Assembly: GCA_029961685.1 (NCBI GenBank)
Contig: JARWKL010000016.1
Coordinates: 18,854,157-18,918,156, forward strand
Source: Aristolochia californica
Taxonomy: Eukaryota; Streptophyta; Magnoliopsida; Piperales; Aristolochiaceae
Reading direction: 5' to 3'
DNA length: 64,000 nucleotides
The translations under genes were made by a program, and so were the position numbers. This document shows, one piece after another, positions 11,801 through 21,903 of the stretch; positions within the stretch are counted from its first letter, which is position 1; the number at the start of each line of letters is the position of its first letter. Under the pieces are notes generated by a model that saw only the letters and a program-made list of their open reading frames with translations, was not told the origin of the DNA and searched no databases.

Positions 11801-14800
11801 AATCTTTCTCCTCCTCCCCTTGCCACCTACCAGTGCCAAAATAGAGGCTAGCCGAGACAGCTACTCTAGGGAGGACTCGGTGCTACCACTCGATACCCCC
11901 GTAACCCAGAGATGGGAGGCTTCATCCTTCTAGAGCCGGGTGAAAGAGCTCAAAAGATTGTAGCTGAGCTCCAGTCACAAAAGCAGAAATACGACCCAAA
12001 AACCTGGCCCAGATAGTAGAACTTGCCAAGGTGATAGGCACAATCTTCATGGAGCCTCTCTCGGGAGATAACCACCCATCTGAGAAGTCAAAGAAGAAGA
12101 AAAATGATCAATGATTATTCTCTCCTGGAATGTCCGTGGAATTGGGTCCTTGTATCACCTCACCTCCATTCGGGACCTCCTTGCCTCTACTAAGGCAATT
12201 GTAGTTGTTCATCAAGAAACCAAGGCGGCTTCTATTTCCCTTGGCTATATCCAATAATTGTGGCTCTTCAAGGAGTCCGGCTGGGCTTCAGTGGATGTGG
12301 TGGGATCGGCTGGCAACATCCTACTAGTGTGAGATATCAGTACCATAGAGGTGCTTGATCGTTGTTGTGGCACATACTCCCTTGGAATCAAGCTGAGAGA
12401 AACAAAGGTTCGGGGAACATTTGATGCCTAGTGGATGTGGACCCCTCTTTTGACCTCTCTATCTAGTCCTTCCGAGAGGAAATGATCGTTGTTGGCCCGA
12501 GCAGGTGGACCTTCCCAATCAAGCTCAAGTTGTTGAAGCCATTGATCCGGTCCTAGGCCTCTTCCTCGGCCAAGAGAGCCACTGCCCTTGCTCAGATAGC
12601 CACTCTAGACTCAAAGTAGGAGTCTAGAGGGTTCTCTTCTTCGGAAGTCTCTCAAAGGTATGCCCTTCAAGGGCAAATGCAGTCCTTCACCCACATCGAG
12701 CTCATGCACTGGAAAATTTTAGACTCATTGGTGAATTTTTTTGCAAATTCATACTCTGATCGCTAGCCAGTCCGCCCTTTCTTCCAAAGGGTTCACTTCC
12801 AAGCTATTCCATCAGCTGCAGCTAGTCTCATCGAACTCCCCTTCTCCAATCAGGAAATTGAAATTGCAGCCCATGGTCTTCCTCTGGATCGCTCTCCAGG
12901 CCCAGACGGATTTAACAGGGGATTTTATCGCCGATGTTGTCCCTTCATCGGAGAAGACATTGCCTGTATGGCCCACTCCTTTTAACAACATGACATCAGA
13001 TATAGAAGCATCGGAGCATCGTTTATTGCCCTCATCTCTAAAAATGATGGGGCAGAACTCCCATCCTACTTCTGACCGATCAATCTCACCACTAGTGCAT
13101 ATAAGGGGATTGCGCGCCTCCTTGCTAGTCGCTTCAGGGCAGCTCTTCAAGGAGTCCGGCTGGGCTTCAGTGGATGTGGTGGGATCGGCTGGCAACATCC
13201 TACTAGTGTGGGATACCAGTACCATAGAGGTACTTGATCGTTGTTGTGACACATACTCCCTTGGAATCAAGTTGAGAGAAACAAAGGTTTGGGGAACATT
13301 TGGTGCCTAGTGGATGTAGACCCCTCTTTTGACCTCTCTATCTAGTCCTTCGGGGAGGAAATGATCGTTGTTGGCCCGAGCAGGTGGACCTTCCCAATCA
13401 AGCTCAAGTTGTTGAAGCCATTGATGCGGTTCTGGGCCTCTTCCTTGGCCAAGAGAGCCACTGCCCTTGCTCAGATAGCCGCTCTAGACTCAGAGTAGGG
13501 AGTCTAGAGGGCTCTCTTTTTCGGAAGTCACTCAAAGGTATACCCTTCAAGGGCAAATGCAGTCCTTCGCCCACAGCGAGCTCATGCACTGGAAGATTTT
13601 AGACTCATTGGTGATTTTTTTTGCAGATTCATACTCTGATCGCCAGCCAGTCCGCCCTTTCTTCCAAAGGGTTCACTTCCAGGCTATTCCATCAGCTGCA
13701 GCTAGTCTCATCGAGCTCCCCTTCTCCAATCAGGAAATTGAAATTGCAGCCCATGGTCTTCCTCTGGATCGCTCTCCAGGCCCAGACGGATTTAACGGGG
13801 GATTTTATTGTCGATGTTGTCCCTTCATCAGAGAAGACATTGCCTGTATGTCACACTCCTTTTATCAACATGACATCAGATATAGAAGCATCAGAGCATT
13901 GTTTATTGCCCTCATCTCCAAAACATCTCTAAAAAAGATGGGGCAGAACTCCCATCCTACTTCCGACCTATCAGTCTCACCACTAGTGCATATAAGGGGA
14001 TTGCGCGCCTCCTTACTAGTCGCTTCAAGGCAGCTCTTCAAGGACTCCGGTTGGGCTTCAGTGGATGTGGTGGGATTGGCTGGCAGCATCCTACTAGTGT
14101 GGGATACCAGTACCATAGAGGTGCTTGATCGTTGTTGTGGCACATACTCCCTTGGAATCAAGCTGAGAGAAACAAAGGTTCGGGGAACATTTGGTGCCTA
14201 GTGGATGTGGACCCCTCTTTTGACCTCTCTATCTAGTCCTTCCGGGAGGAAATGATCGTTGTTGGCCCGAGTAGGTGGACCTTCCCAATCAAGCTCAAGT
14301 TGTTGAAGCCATTGATGCGGTCCTGGGCCTCTTCCTCAGCCAAGAGAGCCACTGCCCTTGCTCAGATAGCCACTCTAGACTCAGAGTAGGAGTCTAGAGG
14401 GCTCTCTTCTTCGGAAGTCACTCAAAGGTATGCCCTTCAAGGGCAAATGCAGTCCTTCGCCCACAGCGAGCTCATGCACTGGAAGATTTTAGACTCATTG
14501 GTGAATTTTTTGCAAATTCATACTCTGATCGCCAGCCAATCCGCCCTTTCTTCCAAAGGGTTCACTTCCAGGCTATTCCATCAGTTGCAGCTAGTCTCAT
14601 CGAGCTCCTCTTCTCCAATCAGGAAATTGAAATTGCAGCCCATGTTCTTCCTCTAAATCGCTCTCCAGGCCCAGATGGATTTAACGGGGGATTTTATCAC
14701 CGATGTTGTCCCTTCATCGGAGAAGATATTGCCTGTATGGCCCACTCCTTTTATCAACATGACATCAGATATTGAAGCATCGGAGCATCGTTTATTGCCC

Positions 14801-17800
14801 TCATCTCTAAAAAAGATGGGGCAAAACTCCCATCCTACTTCCGACCGATCAGTCTCACCACTAGTGCATATAAGAGGATTGCGTGCCCTGAAGCGATTGC
14901 TAGTCGCTTCAGGGCAGCTCTTCAAGGAGTCCGGCTGGGCTTCAGTGGATGTGGTGGGATCGGCTGGCAGCATCCTACTAGTGTGGGATACCAGTACCAT
15001 AGAGGTGCTTGATCGTTGTTGTGGCACATACTCCCTTGGAATCAAGCTGAGAGAAACAAAGGTTCGGGGAACATTTGGTGCCTAGTGGATGTGGACCCCT
15101 CTTTTGACCTCTCTATCTAGTCCTTCCGGGAGGAAATGATCGTTGTTGGCCCGAGCAGGTGGAGCTTCCCAATCAAGCTCAAGTTGTTGAAGCCATTGAT
15201 GCGGTCCTGGGCCTCTTCCTCGGCCAAGAGAGCTACTACCTTTGCTCAGATAGCCGCTCTAGACTCAGAGTAAGAGTCTAGAGGGCTCTCTTCTTCGGAA
15301 GTCACTCAAAGGTATGCCCTTCAAGGGCAAATGCAGTCTTTCGCCCACAGCGAGCTCATACACTGGAAGATTTTAGACTCATTGGTGAATTTTTTTGCAG
15401 ATTCATACTCTGATCGCCAGCCAGTCCGCCCTTTCTTCCAAAGGGTTCACTTCCAGGCTATTCCATCAGTTGCTGCTAGTCTCATCGAGCTCCCCTTCTC
15501 CAATCAGGAAATTGAAATTGCAGCCCATGGTCTTCCTCTGGATCGCTCTCCAGGCCCAGACGGATTTAACGGGGGATTTTATCGCCAATGTTGTCCCTTC
15601 ATCAGAGAAGACATTGCCTGTATGGCCCACTCCTTTTATCAACATGACATCAGATATAGAAGCATCGGAGCATCGTTTATTGCCCTCATCTGAAAAAAGG
15701 ATGGGGCAGAACTCCCATCCTACGTCCGATCGATCAGTCTCACCACTAGTGCATATAAGGGGATTGAGCGCCTCCTTGCTAGTCGCTTCAGGGCAGCTCT
15801 TCAAGGAGTCCAGTTGGGCTTCAGTGGATGTGGTGGGATCGGCTGGCAGCGTCCTACTAGTGTGGGATACAAGTACCATAGAGGTGCTTGATCGTTGTTG
15901 TGACACATACTCCCTTGGAATCAAACTGAGAGAAACAAAAGTTCGGGGAACATTTGGTGCCTAGTGGATGTGGACCCCTCTTTTGACCTCTCTATCTAGT
16001 CCTTCCGGGAGGAAATGATCGTTGTTGGCCCGAGCAGGTGGACCTTCCCAATCAAACTCAAGTTGTTGAAGCCATTGATGCGGTCCTGGGCTTCTTCCTC
16101 GGCCAAGAGAGCCACTGCCCTTGCTCAGATAGCCGCTCTAGACTCAGAGTAGGTGTCTAGAGGGCTCCCTTCTTCGGAAGTCACTCAAAGGTATGCCCTT
16201 CAAGGGCAAATGCAGTCCTTCACCCACAGCGAGCACATGCACTGGAAGATTTTAGACTCATTGGTATTTTTTTTGAAAATTCATACTCTGATCGCCAGCC
16301 AGTCCGCCCTTACTTCCAAAGGGTTCACTTCCAGGCTATTCCATCAGCTGCAGCTAGTCTCATCGAGCTCTCCTTCTCCAATCAGGAAATTGAAATTGCA
16401 GCCCATGGTCTTCCTCTGGATCGCTCTCCAGGCCTAGACGGATTTAACGGGGGATTTTATCGCCGATGTTGCCCCTTCATCAGAGAAGACATTGCCTGTA
16501 TGGCCCACTCCTTTTATCAACATGACATCAGATATAGAAGCATCGGAGCATCTATTGCCCTCATCTCTAAAAAAGATGGAGCAAAACTCCCATCCTACTT
16601 CCGACCAATTAGTCTCACCACTAGTGCATATAAGGGGATTGCGTGCCTCCTTGCTAGTCGCTTCAGGGCAGCTCTCCCTATTGCCATTCATCATGGCCAA
16701 AGTGCTTTTATCAAGGGAAGGAACATACTTGACTCAACCATGGCATTTCAATAGCTTATCCATCATTTTAAGGTTCTTAAGCTCCCCAGATTCATCCTCA
16801 AACTTGACTTCGAAAAAGCCTTCGACAAAGTTAACTGGAAATTTCTAGACACCCTCCTGGGGAAAATGGCGATTCTGGATCCAAAGCTGCATATCCTCTG
16901 TAAGCTACTCCGTCCTTCTTAACGGAACGATTTGTGGTACTTTAAGGGATCTAGGGGAATCAAACATGGAGACTCCCTTTCCTCCTTGTTTTTCAATGTG
17001 GTGGCAGAATATCTACCCTCCTTAATCTATTCGGCCAAGAACATGGGATGGCTCCTCCCCACGACGGATTGCATAGCCTTTGATATTTTGATCCTCCAGT
17101 TTGCAAATGATACTATTTGTTTCGGGGTTGGTACTATGGATTAGATTAGAAAACTGAGTGTTGTTTTGGGATTGTTTGAAATGGCTTCTGGTCCGAACAT
17201 AAACTGGAAGAAAACCACTCTTCTAGGCTACACATCGATCCAGTTGAGCTTCGGGGTATGGCTGACTAGTTGGGATACTCCTTAGGAAGTTTGCCAATTA
17301 CACATCTAGGGCTCCCACTTTTTTACTCTCGGCCTTTGGCATCTCTCTGGTCCCCCCACATTGAAAAATTTGAGAAGAGACTAGCTACTTGGAAGGGTAA
17401 GCTTCTATCTACAGCAGGGCATTTCACACTCCTCAAGTCTTATTTGGCAGGGCTGCCAAACTATCTGCTATCATTCATGCACTGTTCGGCCTCCGTTGGT
17501 TCCAAGATTGACATCATCCGTCGGCGCTTTCTCTGGAGAGGATTAGAAGACACTTCAGATATCATTTGGTTAGTTGGAAGGATATTTGCATGCCCCGTAC
17601 CGAGGGAGGATTAGGCATCCGGCCTACGAAGGCAATGAACAAAGCTCTTATACTCAAATGGATTTGGAACTTCAACATCAAGCATAACAGCCTATGGAGA
17701 GATATGGTTATATCTACCTTCAATTTTCGAGTACTTGGTGGAGAGAGGGTGGCGTCACTCACTTCCCATCCCCGATATGAAAATCAATTTATAAGTTCCT

Positions 17801-20800
17801 CCCAGTATTCTGAGGTGCTACTTCCTTTCACACGGGCAATGGAAGGACCCTTCTCTTCTGGTCGGATGAATGGTGCGGCCCCCGCCCCCTCTCGGAGGAC
17901 TTCCCGAGACTCTCTAGGGTGGCTAAAGACCTCTCTTGCTCAGTGGTTAATTCTATGAGGGATCAGTCGTTGAGCCTCCCATTCTGCCAGGGACTAAATG
18001 ATGAGGAAACTTCGGCTTTTACTCTCTCCTATCCAAACTTAGCAGTACTACCATCCGAGAGCATGCAGTCAATAAACTGACTTGGAAGCCCAGCATTAAT
18101 GGCCGATTCACTGCTTTTTTTTTTTTTTTGCCTTGTGCTCTTGCATACTGTAGTCTTGTTTTCTAATATGAGAGTAGGTGGAAGCAATGACCGATTCACT
18201 GTTGCTTCCACCTACTCTCATATCAGAAAGCGAGACTACAATATGCATGAGCACAAGGCAAACTTAGCTTGGAAGCTCTCATCGCCAAGTAAAATCAAGT
18301 TTTTCGTGTGGTCAGCCATCAGAGAACAAACCCTCATATTTGACAATCTTCATATAAGAGGCTTCACCACCCTTGATCGTTCTTGTCCCCTTTGTGGTGT
18401 GTGCGATGAGACAGTCCAACATGTTTTCTTATATTGTGGATTTTCTTGGCAAGTTTGGAGGAAGATTTGTCAAAAGATTGGGCTCCAAATGGGGTTACAT
18501 CAGGACCTCTTCGGCACCTACAAATGGTTAGGGGGATCCGCCTTCCTCGGTTGGGCAAGTCAATCCTTTCGGTATGTCTTGCGCATGTCCCATGGTGCAT
18601 ATGGCTCGAGCGAAATAACCAGAGATTCAACTCCAAAGCTAGCAGCCCGGACAATACGGCTTCACATGTTGTGGGCCTTATCTCGAGCTGGTTACATACC
18701 AGAACAGAGTTTGTAGCTTTATCGGGTGTTTCCCTTTGGGAAAACTGGAAATTGATCGCCCATAGGACAGGCCCTTGCAGGACTCCGGTTATGGCCACCT
18801 GGGATCCTCTCCCTTGCTACTGCATCAAACTCAATTTTGATGGTAGTGCTATTGGCAGTCCTGGGCCGGCTGGGGTAGGTGGTGTTTTCAAAGGTAACAA
18901 TGGAGACCCTATTCTTTTTTATGCTGGACCAGTGGGCATTGCTGATTCCTATACTGCTGAAGTAAGTGCTCTTCTATTCGGCCTCTGAATCTTCAAGGAG
19001 TGTCTCCATAGCAAGCTTATTATTGAAGGAGACTCAAAGACTGCCATCAGTTGGCATTCAAAAGGTAGTTCCCCCCTTGGCGCCACTGGTCTATCACCGA
19101 TTGTATTGCTGACATTGTGTCTTCTATTCATTATAATTGGAATCCCATTCCTAGATCAGCCAACTCTTGGGCTGATAAATTGGCTAAATTCAGAACTTCC
19201 CAACAATCTCTCAATGTTCAGGAGGGCTCCACCCCCCCTTTGTAATTTGCTCTCTTGAGTTTTGTTTTAATAAAATTCAGCATCATTTAAAAAAAAAAGT
19301 TGACTCGCAAAGTGTAATAAACCCTGGTTATCAATCAATTCATGTAGTCACCAAGGAAAATAAAACTAGAGGCCGCACAAAGGGAATTAAGGGATTGCCT
19401 AGTAATGGGCCACCATATAAATCTCATGCCAATTTAGAGTTTAAGGGATTTTCAAATGTAGATTATGCAGGATCAAAGTCAGATAGAAAGTCAACTATTA
19501 ATCGCGTTCGTTGGAGGAAATTTAGTGATTTAGAAGAGTAGGAAGCAAACTGTTGTTGCTCGATATAATGCAAAAGTAGGATATACAGCAATAGCCCACA
19601 CATCTTGTGAACTCATGAGAGTGAAATCTGTCTTGGAAGTTAGGTTGTCGTGTTACAGACACATGCCAAAGGGTTGTTATAACTAGGCAGTTTATTACAA
19701 GTAATCTAGTGTTCCATGAGAGGATAAGGGACATTGAGGTTAATCATCATTTTATCAGTGAAAATGCCATGAAGGGAAATATCCCCACCATATGTAAGAT
19801 CTTCTTATCAGTTTGGCAAAGTCTTTACCACGTCTTTACACAAACGCAGGTTTATGACCTTTTATAAGTTGGGGTTGTTTCATATATATGCTCTAACTTG
19901 AGGGAGAGTGTTAGAAATTATGGATCTCTTAGTCTAAGTTGAAGTTTGGGTTGCTAGAGTCTGTATTAGTTCTTATTTCTCTTTTTATATTCTATTTTAT
20001 TGCTTGTAATGGAGGAGGGGCACTCTGGTCATTGTACATCGTTTTCACTTAAGTGATTAATAAAGGAGTTTAAGGTAGACTCTCTCCCCTAAAAACTCTA
20101 CCTTTTCTTGACAGCAGTTCTTCCAGCTCTCTCTCTTCTCTCTCTTCTTCTCTTCACCTAACCAATCTATTTTGGATTTTTACATTATTAAATAACATTA
20201 TTAATTACATAAATGTAATTTTACATAAAGATTATTATAAATTATTATACACCAGTAATTTCCCAAGTAGGTAGTACACCTAATGTTTTATGCTTGTCAC
20301 TAGAGATACGTTTGATATACGGAGGAGGTTATGCAATGTTGTATCCTATGGTTACATCATTTTATGAAGTAATCGATTATTAAATGATTTTACATGTTTG
20401 TAGTTTTTTCTTAGGAAACTAAAAATTAGCCATCTAATTGTAAATAAATGGAACAGAATAACTCTTAAATAAAAGTAAATATTGGTAGCAACAAACCTTG
20501 GAGAAACTTGACAAAATGGAATGACTGGGTTGTACCTCAAGCTTCTTGCAAGAATCAAGATACCTGAGCAGAGAAATTTACAAAGTATATGTTACCAAGA
20601 GCCTGGAAACCAAGTCACTGGCAGTACCTTTTGGACATATCACATGTAGTAAAGGTTTAGGATCTCGTGCACATATCATAATACAGTCAACCACATCCTA
20701 TCCTCATGGAATATTGAAAAGATATTAGAAGCTACTCCAGACAGCATCTCCATCCCTTCTCCCTTTCCCCTCTTCCATCCAAATTCATAGAAAGGGCAGA

Positions 20801-21841
20801 AGAAAAAACTCCAAAATGATATACAGAAGCCATGATTTGGGATGATATGTGATGCCATTGAAACAGGCACAAGCTGTATCGAAGATGATTTCTTCTCCTC
20901 TTCCTCTTAACTATGGCAAGAAATGGGATATAGCTAGGCTAGATGAGTCTGTTTAAAAATCATATGTTGATCAATGAACTAGAACAAAGAAGAAAGAAGC
21001 AAAGCAGCTAATTAACTTGTGACATAAAGACCCGAATCCTATCTTTCCAAGATGGGGTCAAGTAATCCTCATGTCAACCAATAAGACTTTCAGCTCAAAG
21101 CTTCAAAGGCCCTGCCTACACAACCCCCATGATAGCTTTGCTGCCCTAACTGTTGCCCTGTAAACAACTTTTCATGTGTTTTCTTGCGGTGTTCTGAACA
21201 ACCTTAACACCATAACCTCTAAACAAAAAGCAAACCGCACAACAACATAAGCCACATAGCTGGTGAGACTCTGTTGTAGCAACTTCAAAGGAAATTGCTC
21301 CAATTGATGTTTCCACATCAGATAATGAGACCCAATGGAATTGGACCGCATTAGGAACCAACCATCTGATCCCCACAGAAATTCTTCAATATTTCATAAG
21401 GGATGAACTGATGGACAGAAAAAACTCATAATTTTATTAAGAAGACCAGCGCATGCATAAACATATATATTCTTTCCAGACCAGACCCATCTACAGCTCA
21501 CAACAGAAAAAGAGAAGGGAAAAGGTCAACATTTTCGTTTTGCAGTTCTAAAGCAAGTCAGTTGTTAAAAATCCTACCCCGGCAAAAGAATAGCAGAGAT
21601 CATTCGGTTATGCAGATTCAAAAGAACTTTTCAAAGCTTAACTCCAACATTACAACAAGGGAGAACTATAACCAAGGAGCTAAAATACTTAAGAATGCTC
21701 TCCATTAGTTATCCAACAAAAACTGGACTAGAAAAAGAACGTAAAACTAAAGGAAAGTTTTAGAACTAGAAGAAAAATAAAATTGTAGAGAGCCGATTAG
21801 AATGAGAAATCATACCTGGCATGCAGCTGAGAAAGATCCAT
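8830..21841 (-). CDS. Three 5' exons of an unrecognised host gene with a giant intron 2
   Basis: Three minus-strand exons join in phase. Exon 1 is 21841-21816 (ATG, 8 codons plus AG, donor GTATGA). Exon 2 is 20563-20497 (acceptor CTGCTCAG, donor GTTTGT). Exon 3 is 9086-8830 (acceptor ATATTCAG, donor GTATGT, ending after two bases of a codon). The peptide begins MDLSQLHARYLDSCKKLEV and is 117 residues with a partial codon. Exon 3 contains SLEIFLDHLKDSD, EVDAVDILHKSPF and KKVRLVDLHDLSLGKDV. I do not recognise the family; a helical or leucine-rich plant protein would fit. Intron 1 is about 1.25 kb. Intron 2 is about 11.4 kb and holds a LINE, a copia 3' end and LTR-like repeats. Exon 4 and beyond were not found and are presumably left of the window. 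A TATA-like box lies about 55 bp upstream of the ATG. Exon joining is inference from phase and splice signals. Confidence 0.62.
9124..9735 (+). repeat. Solo-LTR-like repeat with an internal insertion
   Basis: 9456-9700 is clearly homologous to 53665-53917. Shared landmarks are TTCTACATGTTTA, GTTATTAAAGA-GATGGG and CTCGACCCCCAA-like text. Its end (CCAATCTATTT-GGATTTTTAC, near 9735) also matches the end of the LTR at 19911-20184. The start TGTTAGAAAAACAG at 9124 matches 53669-53680, but 9139-9450 is extra here, so a second sequence of about 310 bp has inserted into the LTR. Both edges of the insert show ACAG. Confidence 0.55.
9990..10560 (+). repeat. LTR-like stretch with clustered CAATCGATTG-type palindromes
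   Basis: Between 10223 and 10370 there are at least six near-copies of the palindrome TCAATCGATTGA or TCAATCAATTGA. Such clusters are common in LTRs of some plant copia families. A related motif set occurs at 28455-28555. No coding sequence was seen. From 10561 to 10916 I see nothing assignable. Confidence 0.35.
10917..10934 (+). repeat. Left target-site duplication of the LINE
   Basis: AAGTTGATTCGCAGATTG immediately precedes the LINE and matches 19297-19314 at 15 of 18 positions. Confidence 0.72.
10944..12112 (+). pseudogene. LINE ORF1 remnant
   Basis: The region is open in pieces. A candidate start at 10944 (MTNTTSPTLPESHTS) is open for 73 codons. A core-like stretch at about 11190-11400 reads INPLRPCEGHYLKYIMVN and continues FWIRISIATKDDFRKVV. 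A strongly proline-rich segment follows at 11435-11851. The last part (IVELAKVIGTIFMEPLSGD then KSKKKKNDQ) stops about 10 bp before the ORF2 ATG. The position directly before an endonuclease identifies it as ORF1. Stops and frame changes show it is not functional. Confidence 0.6.
12264..16671 (+). repeat. Five tandem copies of a ~0.88 kb LINE segment
   Basis: Units start with CTCTTCAAGGA-TCCGG at 12264, 13143, 14034, 14918 and 15797, with lengths 879, 891, 884, 879 and about 875. Each unit joins an endonuclease piece (GWASVDVVGSAG, LDRCCGTYSLGIKLRETK) to an RT pre-core piece ending at CGCTTCAGGGCAG, then jumps back to the endonuclease piece. Copies look roughly 95% or more alike by eye. Both sides of the founding junction carry GCTCT. 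The fifth copy continues into unique RT sequence at 16672. Confidence 0.95.
14885..14915 (+). repeat. Perfect 12 bp hairpin at the unit 3/4 boundary
   Basis: Arms GCCCTGAAGCGA (14885-14896) and TCGCTTCAGGGC (14904-14915) flank the loop TTGCTAG. Other copies have a short CCTCC-type sequence where the left arm sits here, so the arm is new in this copy and templated by the right arm. Confidence 0.88.
18130..18259. repeat. 59 bp foldback inside LINE ORF2
   Basis: The left arm 18130-18188 is the reverse complement of 18201-18259 with about five mismatches. The short spacer carries CCGATTCACT, which also occurs at 18103-18112 before the left arm. A T-run of about 15 (18115-18129) lies just before the left arm. 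The right arm is the genuine ORF2 coding strand (ASTYSHIRK, then NMHEHKANLAW); the left arm is the inserted inverted copy. Confidence 0.93.
19297..19314 (+). repeat. Right target-site duplication of the LINE
   Basis: AAGTTGACTCGCAAAGTG follows the poly(A) and matches 10917-10934 at 15 of 18 positions. Confidence 0.72.
19315..20184 (+). mobile_element. Copia 3' end: RNase H remnant, polypurine tract and LTR
   Basis: From about 19330 to 19870 a broken RNase H region is readable in several frames: NVDYAGSKSDRKSTI, a THE-type helix piece near 19610, and SVKMP and KLGLF near the end. A polypurine tract, TTGAGGGAGAG, ends at 19910. The LTR starts TGTTAGAAATTATGG at 19911 and ends GGATTTTTACA at 20184 (about 274 bp). 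The layout KLGLF...polypurine...TGTTAGA is standard for plant copia 3' ends. The LINE inserted at the left margin of this remnant; the 5' part of this copia was not identified left of the LINE. Confidence 0.8.
20185..20496. other. AT-rich intron sequence, nothing assignable
   Basis: No open frame, repeat family or RNA gene was recognised. It lies inside the inferred intron 2 of the minus-strand host gene. The stretch 20564-21815 is the inferred intron 1 and likewise shows no recognisable coding sequence. Confidence 0.5.
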
Positions 21842-21892
21842 CCGAGTCAGGGCAAGAAACTCCGATTCTGAAATCCGCTAGTCTCCTCCGCC

Positions 21893-21903
21893 GTTATATA
21901 AAA
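21893..21903 (-). promoter_or_regulatory. TATA-like box of the minus-strand host gene
   Basis: TTTATATAAC on the minus strand lies about 55 bp upstream of the ATG at 21841, leaving room for a 25-30 nt leader. The short leader and the strong donor after exon 1 make this the likely promoter. From about 22040 to 22940 the sequence is AT-rich with no gene; it is the divergent intergenic space shared with the PPR gene. Confidence 0.45.

Larger units (their letters stand above)
12110..19245 (+). pseudogene. LINE ORF2 remnant: endonuclease, reverse transcriptase, RNase H
   Basis: Endonuclease text starts near 12113 (MIILSWNVRGIGS, then VVHQETKA). RT pre-core text (LPLDRSPGPDGFNGGFY) recurs in each tandem copy. 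The last copy leads into intact-order RT: SAFIKGRNILDSTM near 16690, ILKLDFEKAFDKVNW near 16795, GIKHGDSLSSLFFNV near 16956 and LQFANDTICFG near 17094. The RT catalytic motif reads FAND where active elements have FADD. A zinc-binding region is at about 18290-18460 (CPLCGVCDETVQHVFLYC), and RNase H at about 18830-19200 (NFDGSA, IIEGDSKTAI, PRSANSWADKLAK). It is broken by many stops, the 0.88 kb tandem copies and a foldback at 18130-18259. Confidence 0.88.
10935..19296 (+). mobile_element. L1-type LINE with ORF1, ORF2 and poly(A), internally rearranged
   Basis: The element is flanked by an 18 bp imperfect duplication (10917-10934 and 19297-19314) and ends in a short poly(A) tract after an AATAAA-like TTTTAATAAAATTC (about 19266). 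Coding remnants run in the order of plant L1 elements: an ORF1 region with a proline-rich tail, AP endonuclease, reverse transcriptase, a Cys/His zinc region, and a C-terminal RNase H. Many stops and frameshifts make it a dead copy. It is 8.36 kb long, of which about 3.5 kb is extra tandem duplication. Removing that leaves about 4.8 kb, shorter than typical plant L1s because part of the endonuclease-to-RT linker is also missing. Confidence 0.9.

Noticed and set aside
11435..11851. 138-codon proline-rich frame as an independent gene
   Set aside because: It sits between ORF1 core text and the ORF2 start of the LINE, and is best read as part of ORF1.
12812..16700. Recurrent minus-strand frames of about 88-152 codons (MIPREYVSQQRSS type)
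   Set aside because: They recur only because the LINE segment is tandemly repeated; they are antisense to endonuclease/RT text.
21146..21376. 76-codon minus frame between exon 1 and exon 2 of the inferred host gene
   Set aside because: No splice-compatible boundaries and no recognisable motif; treated as intron 1.
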